DNA of 64,000 bases from AWTP1-13 sp963840445. GTDB taxonomy: Bacteria; Pseudomonadota; Alphaproteobacteria; Rhizobiales; Hyphomicrobiaceae. The notes under the pieces were generated by a model that was given only the letters and a program-made list of their open reading frames with translations, had not been told where the DNA came from and ran no database searches. A program made the translations under genes and the position numbers. The DNA is taken from positions 124,001 through 188,000 of the forward strand of contig CAWIZC010000010.1 in assembly GCA_963840445.1 (NCBI GenBank), written 5' to 3'. Within the stretch, counting starts at the first letter, position 1. Each line of letters begins with the position of its first letter. Of the stretch, positions 48,340-55,194 are shown piece by piece.

Positions 48340-48467
48340 GCTGCAGTCCTAACCGCGTAGACTACGCCCCAAAATGCTGTGGCGAAGATGCCGCGCGGCG
48401 AGCCCCTGCACACCCTGGTTTGGGATGGCCAGCCGCACAGGCGACTCGGCCATGATAATCTGCGCCC

Positions 48468-49019
48468 ATGGCGGCCTGGGGCACGAAATTGCGGCAGTGG
48501 TGGCGGGGCGACGAGCCTGACGCCGGGCCGGCCGTAGTGAGGACTACGGCCCAGGTCGTGCCGGCGGCGGACCTCACCCAGAATCTCACCCAGAATCTCA
48601 CCCAGACCCGACTGCCGCCAACCACCCAGGCTCCGCAGACAGCAGAGGCGACGCAGGCCGAGGCCGAGCGCCGCAAGGCCCTGCGCGCTGAGCGCGTCCC
48701 GGTATCGTCCCGCAAGCGGCGGCGCAAAGCGCCGGTGTCGAAGGGTGCGGAGTACCAGGCTCGATACCGCGACAGGCTGATGGCAGAGGACCTAGAAGGT
48801 TACCTGCACCGCAAGCGGGTGGACGAGGCCGCGCGGTACGCCAGGAAGAAGGCAGAGAAGGATGCCCAGGCTGCAGCTCAGGCCCCCGGCCAGGTAGGTG
48901 TCAGCGCCGATGTCGTCGACCTACAGGCTGTCCGTGCTGCTCGTACCGCCGAGGCGCCGCAGGTGATCGAGCAGATCGAGCAGGTGGATCAAACCGATCG
49001 AGAGGAGATCGCTGGATGA
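48468..49019 (+). CDS. hypothetical protein, low complexity with short repeats
   Basis: A 183-residue charged protein. Residues about 36-46 are encoded by tandem repeats (TQNLTQNLTQT); the middle is Arg/Lys-rich (VSSRKRRRKAPVSKGAEYQA) and the C-terminal part is helical and acidic (VIEQIEQVDQTDREEI). No family is recognised. Its stop overlaps the next gene's ATG (ATGA), indicating translational coupling. Confidence 0.6.
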   Translation: MAAWGTKLRQWWRGDEPDAGPAVVRTTAQVVPAADLTQNLTQNLTQTRLPPTTQAPQTAEATQAEAERRKALRAERVPVSSRKRRRKAPVSKGAEYQARYRDRLMAEDLEGYLHRKRVDEAARYARKKAEKDAQAAAQAPGQVGVSADVVDLQAVRAARTAEAPQVIEQIEQVDQTDREEIAG

Positions 49020-49327
49020 CAGCGACACGAGCAGCGGGCAAGCGGCCTAGGGCCAGTTCCTCGATCGCACCCAAGCGGCGGCAACAAACCGCCAAGCAGC
49101 ACGCTGCCCGCTTCGGCGTCGATTGCCTGCACCCTGGCGACGATGGCGTCGAGCTGCGCGCGATCCACAAGCGGTACAAGGCCTGGTGCGCAGAGAAGGG
49201 CATGGAGCCACTGTCGGCCATTCAGATCAGCGACGCACTGGCCGAGCTGTTCGAGGAGGTGGGGATCGCCGTTACCGAGGAGCGCGGCCGGTTGATCGCT
49301 GCCGGCGTGGCGCTGAGACCTGCTTGA
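49016..49327 (+). CDS. hypothetical protein with a helical C-terminal domain resembling those of mobile-element replication proteins
   Basis: A 103-residue protein. A basic N terminus leads to IHKRYKAWCAEKGMEPLSAI and DALAELFEEVGIAVTEERGR, a pattern I associate with the DNA-contacting C-terminal domains of phage and plasmid primase/helicase proteins, but this similarity is only by eye. It overlaps the preceding gene by four bases. If right, it would be a stand-alone adaptor of a replication system whose enzyme is absent from the window. Confidence 0.5.
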   Translation: MTATRAAGKRPRASSSIAPKRRQQTAKQHAARFGVDCLHPGDDGVELRAIHKRYKAWCAEKGMEPLSAIQISDALAELFEEVGIAVTEERGRLIAAGVALRPA

Positions 49328-49496
49328 GCTAGCGCGCTGCAGCATGACCGCCTTGGCGTGCTCGTAGAACGTTCCGGTGGGCACGCGGAAGCCGCTCAGC
49401 TCGTAGATGGACGGCGAAGTGAGCGGTGAGCGCTTTGCGTACCCACGGCAACTCGTTGTAGCGGGGAGGGCTAGACAATGCCTCTCCTGATGAGGG

Positions 49497-50291
49497 GTGC
49501 GCCCGCTTGCCCCGATCGTGGGCATCAACCCGAACCGGCTCGTCGCAGTGGCTGTAGTCTACCTAGATGACAGCGGAACGCATGGCGACACCCCCATCAT
49601 AACGATGGCTGGGTACGTCTTTTCTGCGCGTGAATGGGAGGAGTTCGAGCGCAAATCCAATCGCTTCCTGAAGGAGCACCGAGTGCCGGTGTTCCACGCA
49701 AAGGTGTTCAACAAGGCCAAGCAGGCGCCATTCAAGAATTGGAGCCTGCCCAAGCAGCTAGCATTCGCCGATGGCTGGTTCTCAATTGCTGCCGACCATG
49801 TCATGCGGGGCATCACCATCTCGTTGCCCAAGCTCGTCTACAACGACTTCCGAAAAGAGACGAGGAAGAACCAGAACGTCTCAGTCTATGGCCAATGCTT
49901 CAATGGCGTGCTCTGCGAAATCAAGGACGACCATGAAATGTGGTCGCTCGCGAAGGCCGAAGGCCTCACCGTTGTGCTGGAGTTAGGCAACAAGAACAAC
50001 GAAGGTTTGAAGCAATTCTTTTATGGCGTGCGAGAAAAGCGAGGCTACGAGAAAGAACTTCGTGACATCGGCGAGTGCGCGAAAGAGGATTGTTCAGCTA
50101 TCCAGCTTGCCGACTTCTTGGCGTTTTATTCATGGCACTACGCCGTGAATTGCTACGATGCTGGGCCAGGCAAAGTTGCCAAACATCTGCCGGCGTTGCT
50201 GGATTTGGCAACGCAGAAGGTTGGGACCATCGGTCAACTGGCAGACGGCTTCAGCGTCGCGCCGTTCCAGAGCGACCGAAAACGAGCCTAG
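49497..50291 (+). CDS. DUF3800 family protein
   Basis: A 264-residue protein beginning, after a variable start, with VVYLDDSGTHGDTPIITMAG, and near the end carrying the family motif CSAIQLADFLAFYSWHY. These acidic residues (DD... and D in QLADF) suggest an RNase-H-like metal site, though DUF3800 has no proven function. Such genes are frequent on mobile elements. Start uncertain: GTG at 49497 or GTG at 49548. Confidence 0.82.
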   Translation: MRPLAPIVGINPNRLVAVAVVYLDDSGTHGDTPIITMAGYVFSAREWEEFERKSNRFLKEHRVPVFHAKVFNKAKQAPFKNWSLPKQLAFADGWFSIAADHVMRGITISLPKLVYNDFRKETRKNQNVSVYGQCFNGVLCEIKDDHEMWSLAKAEGLTVVLELGNKNNEGLKQFFYGVREKRGYEKELRDIGECAKEDCSAIQLADFLAFYSWHYAVNCYDAGPGKVAKHLPALLDLATQKVGTIGQLADGFSVAPFQSDRKRA

Positions 50292-50312
50292 CGAAATGCC
50301 TTGCGCCGCCGG

Positions 50313-50504
50313 TCACGACCGGCGTGGCGCTGACTTCCGCGCGCACCACTCGGCGCGGATTGTCCTCACGTGACGATTGACGGCCATGGTGCTGAGCCCG
50401 AGTGCCTCAGCGCACTCCACCTGCGTGGCGCACAGGTGCTCGCGAAAGAACCGGCGCAAGACATCGAGGTTTGCGTCGCCTAGATCAATCTGCCGCCAGT
50501 TCAC
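50313..50504 (-). CDS. small helix-turn-helix protein
   Basis: A 63-residue protein with a probable helix-turn-helix in ATQVECAEALGLSTMAVNRH followed by VRTIRAEW. It starts with GTG at 50504, supported by AAGGAGA upstream on the minus strand. It is likely a DNA-binding regulator of the element. It is downstream of the ribbon-helix-helix gene on the same strand. Confidence 0.65.
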   Translation of the reverse strand: MNWRQIDLGDANLDVLRRFFREHLCATQVECAEALGLSTMAVNRHVRTIRAEWCARKSAPRRS

Positions 50505-50695
50505 GGCACCGTCTCCTTCAGGTCAGCAGCAGCACCAGGCCAAGGCCGCCAAGCAGCACGGCGGCCAGCAACATCCAGCCGACCCAATCCTCGTCGCGCC
50601 GATTGCGCCAGAGCTGCTGCTACATAGAAATGGTCGACGGCGGGCCAAAGGTGGTCTGGCCGAAAGGCCCCAACCGCGAGTGCCCAACCCGACGA

Positions 50696-50727
50696 AGCCT
50701 TGGCCCTCAAGGCCGGGGCTTTTTGCC
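50696..50727 (+). terminator. hairpin with T run
   Basis: AGCCTTGGCC and GGCCGGGGCT form a stem around CTCAA, followed by TTTTT on the plus strand. It covers the 3' end of the minus-strand ribbon-helix-helix gene. It could also arise from overlap with that coding sequence. Confidence 0.55.
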
Positions 50728-50871
50728 CTCGCGGCGATCCAGCCACTCCTGCACTGCAGTCTCGATGATGGCCGTGCGGGTCACGGGGGGCGAGAGCTTG
50801 GACTGATACTTGTCGAGCCGGTCCAGAAGGTCGGCGTCGAGCTTCACAGCGATTGGCACCTTTTTGCGCAT
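50707..50871 (-). CDS. ribbon-helix-helix (CopG-like) DNA-binding protein
   Basis: A 54-residue protein read as MRKKVPIAVKLDADLLDRLD, then YQSKLSPPVTRTAIIETAVQ and a basic end. The short strand with alternating residues (VPIAVKL) followed by two helices is the classic ribbon-helix-helix fold; such proteins dimerise and bind repeated operators. Directly upstream lie three repeats of an AATATTCG-type motif. It may act as the element's copy-control or excision regulator, or as an antitoxin, but no toxin is evident. Confidence 0.75.
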   Translation of the reverse strand: MRKKVPIAVKLDADLLDRLDKYQSKLSPPVTRTAIIETAVQEWLDRREGKKPRP

Positions 50872-50913
50872 GCCAACCTATCGCATACGGGTATACACTG
50901 GTCAATATTCGTA

Positions 50914-50990
50914 TGTTCACGTAGAATTGATCGAATTACCCGTTGACACGCCGAATATTCGCGTAGAGCCGCGTATATTCGTGTGCTATA
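50914..50990. promoter_or_regulatory. phased AATATTCG repeats between divergent genes
   Basis: AATATTC(G) occurs at 50914, AATATTC(G) at 50954 and TATATTC(G) at 50974, that is at steps of 40 and 20 bases, all on the same face of the helix. Similar flanks (CGTATG, CGCGTAG, CGTGTGC) continue the motif. TTGACA at 50943-50948 lies among them. They sit upstream of the ribbon-helix-helix gene and probably are its binding sites. Confidence 0.65.
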
Positions 50991-51164
50991 TGTAGAGGGT
51001 GCCAGCATTCCCTGGCGCAACCCCCTTCATCCCCGAACAGCAAACGGCCCGGCTGCTTGAAGCGCCAGGCCAGGAACGGCTGCTCTCTTCGGGGGTAGTC
51101 GCCGGCGCGAGTGCTCACAACACCCGCGGCCGGCAGTTCAACCATCGACGGAGGACAATCCGTT

Positions 51165-51929
51165 ATGGCGCATTCTGGTTACTCCAAGTGGCGCTGCGCC
51201 GCAATTGCTGGCGGCATGGCGCTCACGGCGATCGAGATCGTTGGGGCGGTTGGCTACCTGATCGGCCAGGCCCAACCATCCTATCTCGTCGCAGGCGGGG
51301 CTGTCGTCACACTGGCGGCAGCCGGTCTTCCGATCTTCGCTGGGCGCTGCTGGCAGGATCGGCGATACGTCTTGGCCCTACTGCTTTGGGCCGCACTGGT
51401 CCCAGCGATGGCCACCATCTTCCTGGCTGCGGTTGAGCGAACCGGCGGTGCAAGAGATGGTGCCAACAAGGACCGCCAGGCAATCGCTTTGCGGATCGAG
51501 CTGAAACGATCCGCTGAGCGAGAGGCCAAGGCTCTTGCTGACGCTGACGAGGCGTCGGCAAGGGCCGAATGCGCGACGGGTCGAGGCACCAAGTGCAACG
51601 GTGCCGAAGCGCGGGCCGATAACAGCCGACAGCGGTTGGAAGCGGCTCGGGAGGTGTTGGCGAAAGCCGGCATTATCCACACTGATCCGCAGGCTCGGCG
51701 GCTTGCCGCCATCTTGCCGGTCACCGAAGAGGCAGTAGCGCTCTACGCGCCTCTCATTCTGCCTGTTGCGATCTCGGCCATTGGCTTGCTTTTGGTCGCG
51801 GCAGGAGCCCATCCGCCGGCGCGCAAGGCGCAGAGCAAGGTGGGTAAGAGGAAGCGACGCCGTCGCCGCAAGGCAGCCGCGCCGCAGCCGTCGCAGCGGT
51901 CCAATGTCGTGCCGCTGCGGAAAGCCTGA
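51165..51929 (+). CDS. membrane protein of unknown function, coiled-coil middle
   Basis: A 254-residue protein. Three N-terminal membrane helices (about residues 10-90, including GGMALTAIEIVGAVGYLIG) are followed by a long charged helical stretch (RIELKRSAEREAKALADADE), another membrane pair near ALYAPLILPVAISAIGLLLV and a very basic tail (KRKRRRRRKAAAPQPSQRSN). The architecture resembles membrane proteins of mobile elements, but no family is recognised. GGAGGAC upstream of ATG 51165 is a good ribosome binding site. A terminator follows. Confidence 0.6.
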   Translation: MAHSGYSKWRCAAIAGGMALTAIEIVGAVGYLIGQAQPSYLVAGGAVVTLAAAGLPIFAGRCWQDRRYVLALLLWAALVPAMATIFLAAVERTGGARDGANKDRQAIALRIELKRSAEREAKALADADEASARAECATGRGTKCNGAEARADNSRQRLEAAREVLAKAGIIHTDPQARRLAAILPVTEEAVALYAPLILPVAISAIGLLLVAAGAHPPARKAQSKVGKRKRRRRRKAAAPQPSQRSNVVPLRKA

Positions 51930-51934
51930 CCTGA

Positions 51935-51973
51935 CAAGCCCCTGGTGCTTCGGTGCCGGGGGTCTTTTTTTTG
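51935..51973 (+). terminator. Rho-independent terminator
   Basis: CCCCTGGTGC, a TTCG loop and GTGCCGGGGG form a stem (with wobble pairs) followed by eight T residues, just after the membrane protein gene. Confidence 0.8.
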
Positions 51974-52005
51974 CCAAACGGATATCAAGGTTTAACCACC
52001 ATGCG

Positions 52006-52042
52006 TCCCGCTGCCAGTTCCACAAATTCCACCGCGTGGAAC
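52006..52042. repeat. palindromic repeat, copy 1
   Basis: The core GTTCCAC, then 12 bases, then GTGGAAC, preceded by CCCGCTGCCA. A near-identical sequence of about 37 bases occurs at 54157-54192, both located soon after a terminator. Confidence 0.75.
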
Positions 52043-52125
52043 CTGCTTGGGTTTTTTTTGCGCGACAATTCTTGCGCTGGGAGTACGCACGATTCACATT
52101 TTGCGGAGGTAGAGGAGTAGTAGCC

Positions 52126-52278
52126 ATGGAAAGCTGGAAGCCGTTACCGCCTATCCGCTGGCTCGTATCGCCCCACACGTCGACCAACCCGCCGAGGCTT
52201 CAGCAGATGTGGCAATGCGAGCAAACAAATCAGATTGAGTGGCGAGACGTGCCGACAGTCACGGACAGCAGAAAGTAG
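52126..52278 (+). CDS. 50-residue hypothetical protein
   Basis: The reading MESWKPLPPIRWLVSPHTST has a tryptophan/proline-rich start and a later MWQCEQTNQIEWRDVP. GAGGAG lies upstream of the ATG. It is the first of three short genes in a row on the plus strand. Function unknown. Confidence 0.5.
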   Translation: MESWKPLPPIRWLVSPHTSTNPPRLQQMWQCEQTNQIEWRDVPTVTDSRK

Positions 52279-52287
52279 CGAGCCGCT

Positions 52288-52488
52288 ATGAAGCTCAAAA
52301 TTCTCCACGGTTCGGACCCAGCCACCCTGCAGGCGGCTTTCGACACATGGGCGGGTCAGGAGGGTATCGCGTCGATTGCCAGTACGTCTCTCAGCGTCCG
52401 CCAGCAGGCCAGTCCGCAGCGCCCCCTGGTGTACGAGCTGGCCGTTGTCTACCACCCGATCCCCAAGGCCCCGGACCTCGGCGATTGA
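52288..52488 (+). CDS. 66-residue hypothetical protein
   Basis: The reading MKLKILHGSDPATLQAAFDT, then YELAVVYHPIPKAP, looks like a compact alpha/beta protein, and the composition is normal for a coding gene. It starts 9 bases after the previous stop and is followed by another short gene. Function unknown. Confidence 0.55.
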   Translation: MKLKILHGSDPATLQAAFDTWAGQEGIASIASTSLSVRQQASPQRPLVYELAVVYHPIPKAPDLGD

Positions 52489-52490
52489 GG

Positions 52491-52682
52491 GTGGACGAGT
52501 ACGATGCGGCGCAGGTGCGGGGCGAGGTGAAGAAGGTAGGCCGTAGCGGGAAGAACCAATCCGGAATTATTCCCAAGGAGAATAGTTCCGTCACCGTCAC
52601 CGAGATCGACCTCAACAGCAAGGTTGTGCACAAGGCCCGCAAGGTACGCGATGATGCCGAGAAGGCCAGCCCCGGCACTTAA
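52491..52682 (+). CDS. 63-residue hypothetical protein
   Basis: A GTG-start frame reading DEYDAAQVRGEVKKVGRSGK, then SSVTVTEIDLNSKVVHKARK. The charged helical pattern is compatible with an antitoxin-like or regulatory protein, but this is a guess. The start follows the previous stop by two bases. Its stop overlaps that of the convergent nuclease gene. Confidence 0.5.
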   Translation: MDEYDAAQVRGEVKKVGRSGKNQSGIIPKENSSVTVTEIDLNSKVVHKARKVRDDAEKASPGT

Positions 52683-53098
52683 CTGTGTGCAGCGTGCCAG
52701 TGCATGAGCGCGCGGGCGTCGCTGAGCGCATTGTGTGGCCGCTCCGGCTTCACATCGCCGGACACAACGAGGCGCATCTCGCACGGCACCATCCAACTGC
52801 GCTCGTAATCGGGGCCGCTCATGACGCGAAGCAGCAAGGCGAAGTCGTCGGGCCAGTCCGCGATGATTTCCTCGCTACCGTGTTCTTCGAGGAAGTGATG
52901 CAGCCGCATGCGGAACACATCATGCGGCTCCGGCTCTTGATCGAGGAGCGGCACGACACGCTCGGCCACCCATGGATGGATGCGCTCTGGCAGCGGCAGC
53001 ACGCCGTAGAAGTGATGGGGGCCGCGATCGGAGACGAGCGCCAGCGAGATCAACTCGCCGCCGTGGCCGTTAAATTCTGTGTCGAGATACAGCGTCAA
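52679..53098 (-). CDS. DnaQ-like 3'-5' exonuclease
   Basis: A 139-residue DEDD-type nuclease. Exo I is TLYLDTEFNG (D and E), Exo II has the Asp in ADWPDDFALLL, and Exo III is HNALSDARALMHW, with His five residues before the last Asp (DEDDh). It is shorter than DNA polymerase III epsilon and resembles stand-alone exonucleases on phages and plasmids. It lies downstream of two large inverted repeats and convergent with the small plus-strand genes. Confidence 0.82.
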   Translation of the reverse strand: MTLYLDTEFNGHGGELISLALVSDRGPHHFYGVLPLPERIHPWVAERVVPLLDQEPEPHDVFRMRLHHFLEEHGSEEIIADWPDDFALLLRVMSGPDYERSWMVPCEMRLVVSGDVKPERPHNALSDARALMHWHAAHS

Positions 53099-53154
53099 CG
53101 TCGGCCTCCTTCATGCGAGCCGCGCGACCGGCCTCCTCCGCTTGCCGGCCAGCC

Positions 53155-53241
53155 TAAGTGTTGATGAGGTCCACGACGCGGACCCTATCAACACTTACCT
53201 AAGTGTTGACTAAGTTCTCGTCTGGAATTTGGTCAACACTT
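53155..53241. repeat. two adjacent large inverted repeats with AAGTGTTGA arms
   Basis: First repeat: AAGTGTTGAT and ATCAACACTT (53156-53196), with inner GGTCC/GGACC arms and two-base interruptions. Second repeat: AAGTGTTGAC and GTCAACACTT (53201-53241) with unlike interior. The four arms form a symmetric array. They are upstream of the exonuclease gene and overlap the end of the next gene. Confidence 0.8.
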
Positions 53242-53548
53242 AACCGGGGTATCTCCTTGGCGTCGGGCACTGCCTTGCCTGGCGACACCAGCACGGTGCC
53301 GCCGTAGTAGTTGCCCACGCCTCGTACGGGATACGGAACGCCATCTCGATGCGCCCGGCGTCGCACAGACGGCACGCCGCTCGGTGCAGCGCGCTGTATT
53401 GCGCCCGACGCGCCCGCTGAGCAGCGAGCTGCTCCCACTGATACGCGCAAGGCGCCTCCGGCGGCAGCAGGTCGCGCATCCAGACGGCGCCATGCTGCTC
53501 CAGAGCGTCGAGGATCGCTCGCTGCCAGCGTCCAGGACCTCGGCTCAT
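53199..53548 (-). CDS. hypothetical protein, frameshifted
   Basis: The first part, MSRGPGRWQRAILDALEQHG to about RIEMAFRIPY, looks like a small winged-helix DNA-binding fold. The frame then changes: the adjacent frame gives GVGNYYGGTVLVSPGKAVPD and ends in DQIPDENLVNT. Unlike the other breaks in this window, this one needs a one-base deletion to be repaired, or two extra bases to be removed, near 53330. The repaired protein is about 115 residues and its last codons lie inside the second inverted repeat. Confidence 0.55.
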
Positions 53549-53727
53549 GCTCTGGCCTCCGCCACCAACCTGAAGAAGGCCCGCACGGGAATCAGGCCAA
53601 CTGACGAAAGGTCATCCGATGCGCACTGCCCCACGGACACGCTCTGCCCGTAGCGCCCTTGCTAGGTGCGAGCGGCTGCTGACATCCATCCACGACGAGC
53701 TTGATGTTGAGGTCACTCCTTTTTCAG

Positions 53728-53934
53728 CTACCAACCTTTCTTGCCAGCGCGAGCCAGCTCAGCATCGAACGCCAGCTCGGCATCGAGCGCTTCTAGGCGC
53801 TCGAAGGTCCGCCGGTGCATCCTGGGCGGCCTAGGTGGGAACCCGTCATCGAGCCCGAACGGCCACTCATCGCCTGACCGGGCTTCAAGTCGCGACCTGA
53901 TGCGCCAGCGCCGCCGGCTTCCGAAAAGGAGCAT
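53728..53934 (-). CDS. short basic protein, possible fragment
   Basis: From MLLFGSRRRWRIRSRLEARS to EALDAELAFDAELARAGKKG, with GFPPRPPRMHRRTFERLEAL in between. The pattern, a proline-rich stretch then MHRRTFERL, recalls the C-terminal end of longer zinc-ribbon-like hypothetical proteins common in rhizobia, so this is probably a 3' fragment. The 5' part and start are not clear. Confidence 0.4.
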   Translation of the reverse strand: MLLFGSRRRWRIRSRLEARSGDEWPFGLDDGFPPRPPRMHRRTFERLEALDAELAFDAELARAGKKGW

Positions 53935-54105
53935 GTGGCAAAGGTCGTCGCAGCATCGATGCCCGAGCCAGATGAAGCACAGCGGGTGGTAGACTGGTGC
54001 AGGGAATTTCGTCGACGGAATGGACGGAACCCGAGCATCAGCGCAGTGCAAGTGAACTTTGGTTTGTCGCGCACCACAGCGTGGCGGAGACTGAATAGTG
54101 CCTGA
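53935..54105 (+). CDS. small helix-turn-helix protein
   Basis: The reading, from GTG at 53935 or ATG at 53959, is PEPDEAQRVVDWCREFRRRN then SISAVQVNFGLSRTTAWRRL and NSA. The end is a clear helix-turn-helix (VQVNFGLSRTTAWRRL). AAGGAG lies three bases before the GTG. A strong terminator follows six bases after the stop, which supports a genuine gene. Confidence 0.6.
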   Translation: MAKVVAASMPEPDEAQRVVDWCREFRRRNGRNPSISAVQVNFGLSRTTAWRRLNSA

Positions 54106-54110
54106 TGTTG

Positions 54111-54142
54111 AACCCCGGCCCTCACCAGGCCGGGGTTTTTTA
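54111..54142 (+). terminator. strong Rho-independent terminator
   Basis: AACCCCGGCC and GGCCGGGGTT form a perfect 10-bp stem with a 7-base loop, followed by a T run. Confidence 0.9.
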
Positions 54143-54156
54143 TTGGGGCCCGCGCC

Positions 54157-54192
54157 GTCCCGTGCCAGTTCCACAAATCCACCGCGTGGAAC
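54157..54192. repeat. palindromic repeat, copy 2
   Basis: GTTCCAC, eleven bases, GTGGAAC, in the same context as the copy at 52006-52042. The two copies lie in the same orientation about 2.1 kb apart. Confidence 0.75.
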
Positions 54193-54335
54193 TGTTCAGC
54201 AACCGCCAAAATTGCTATCCGCGGGGTGTCCAGGGTGCCACATCATTGGGCAAGAAGCGGAGTAATACGGACAATGTGAGTACAACCTTCGCGAACAACC
54301 TGTTAACCAGTTGTTGGTTGTAACCCGCGTGGCGA

Positions 54336-54367
54336 TGGTGGCGGTGGCGCGCAAGCGCCGCCGCCAT
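54336..54367. terminator. long GC hairpin with GCAA loop
   Basis: A stem of about 12 bp (GGCGGTGGCGC with GCGCCGCCGCC) closed by a stable GCAA tetraloop. There is no T run on either strand. It marks the likely right border of the accessory region and the end of the decayed hydrolase gene. Confidence 0.5.
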
Positions 54368-54414
54368 TCAGTTGGGAGGGCCTGTTACTTCCGGGCGCCC
54401 GTCGCCGTAGGGTT

Positions 54415-54850
54415 CTAATGTTTGCTGAACGGTAAGGATGCGGACCCAGCGCATCCCTCCGAAATCGGCCAGCTCTCCTCGGCGCTTGAATAGGAGGTCA
54501 CACAAACTCCGAGTGTCTTGATGTCGGGCATGACACGAGCCAAGCGTCCCGGATCCACGTCCGCATGTGAAAGAATGAGTTCGCCGAATTTGGGATGCGG
54601 TTGGGCCTCTGCGTGCCAGTTCGGCCAGCACGCTGAGCCCGATTTCGGCACCCATGCTGTGGGCAATGATGTGCAGCCTCAAGTCCGGCAGCTCGAGCGC
54701 GATCATCTTCATCATCTCAGCCACACCATATCGAGCAGCTGGTGCCGGCTGCTGGCAGCCCGGCCGCCGTCCATGTCTGCGCGCGGATACCAATCCGGCG
54801 ACGGACAAGCTTCGTCCTTTGCTATCATGTCCCGTTTCCCGGACTTGGAC
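54415..54850 (-). pseudogene. DUF900-type alpha/beta hydrolase, decayed
   Basis: The nucleophile region is clear in one frame (LRLHIIAHSMGAEIGLSVLA, with HSMG the serine elbow), while the following KFGELILSHADVDPGRLARV lies in another. One extra base at 54610 (plus strand T) repairs that break as ELAREAQPHPKFGEL. Upstream, AASSRHQLLDMV must be joined to AEMMKMIALE by a two-base correction, and the N-terminal third is not recognisable. The pattern shows a DUF900 hydrolase that is partly degraded, partly affected by sequence errors. Confidence 0.65.
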
Positions 54851-55194
54851 GGGTAGAACGCATGGGATCGGCATTCGCACGGCTGGCCGAAGCGTGAGGG
54901 CTACCGTTGCTCCGTCGATAACCCTACTTCCGCATTCGGGGACATGGTGGCCCGGACATATAGCACTTCCGGTCCTGGCATAAAACGAACGGATGCGTTG
55001 ACGGGCGGGCACCTCCGCTCGCGAGGGAAGGGCGGAAATCGATCGTATGCCCGTCACGTCAGCACCGGACAAACCGGGACACGTCCGCGCCTGCCGCAAC
55101 TCACGACCAATCATTCTAGACGCGGTTGCTTGCGGTGCGTGATTCTGTAAGCTCATTCAGCTGATTGCTGCTGAATGTCACGTTGATGGTTCAC
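54851..55194. other. remnant and intergenic sequence
   Basis: This stretch probably contains the degraded 5' part of the hydrolase gene and the upstream region of the next binding-protein gene. Frames here have no consistent coding character, and no other feature was seen. Confidence 0.45.

Larger units (their letters stand above)
47083..54367. mobile_element. integrase-bearing accessory region (putative small integrative element)
   Basis: The region begins with a P4-type integrase gene reading inward and holds mostly short unrecognised genes, small DNA-binding proteins, a DnaQ-like nuclease, operator-like repeats and strong terminators. No capsid, terminase, replication initiator or conjugation gene was recognised, so it may be a satellite or decayed element. 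Exact ends are unknown: no tRNA flanks the integrase and I found no direct repeats. The right end is placed at the last hairpin before the decayed hydrolase gene; this limit is a guess. Confidence 0.6.

Noticed and set aside
50518..50625. short hydrophobic minus-strand frame ending before the HTH gene
   Set aside because: An in-frame TAG precedes it and the only start leaves 18 residues; it may be a remnant but is not supported.
53155..53241. CRISPR array
   Set aside because: The repeated arms alternate in orientation and form palindromes; there are no equal spacers and no cas genes.
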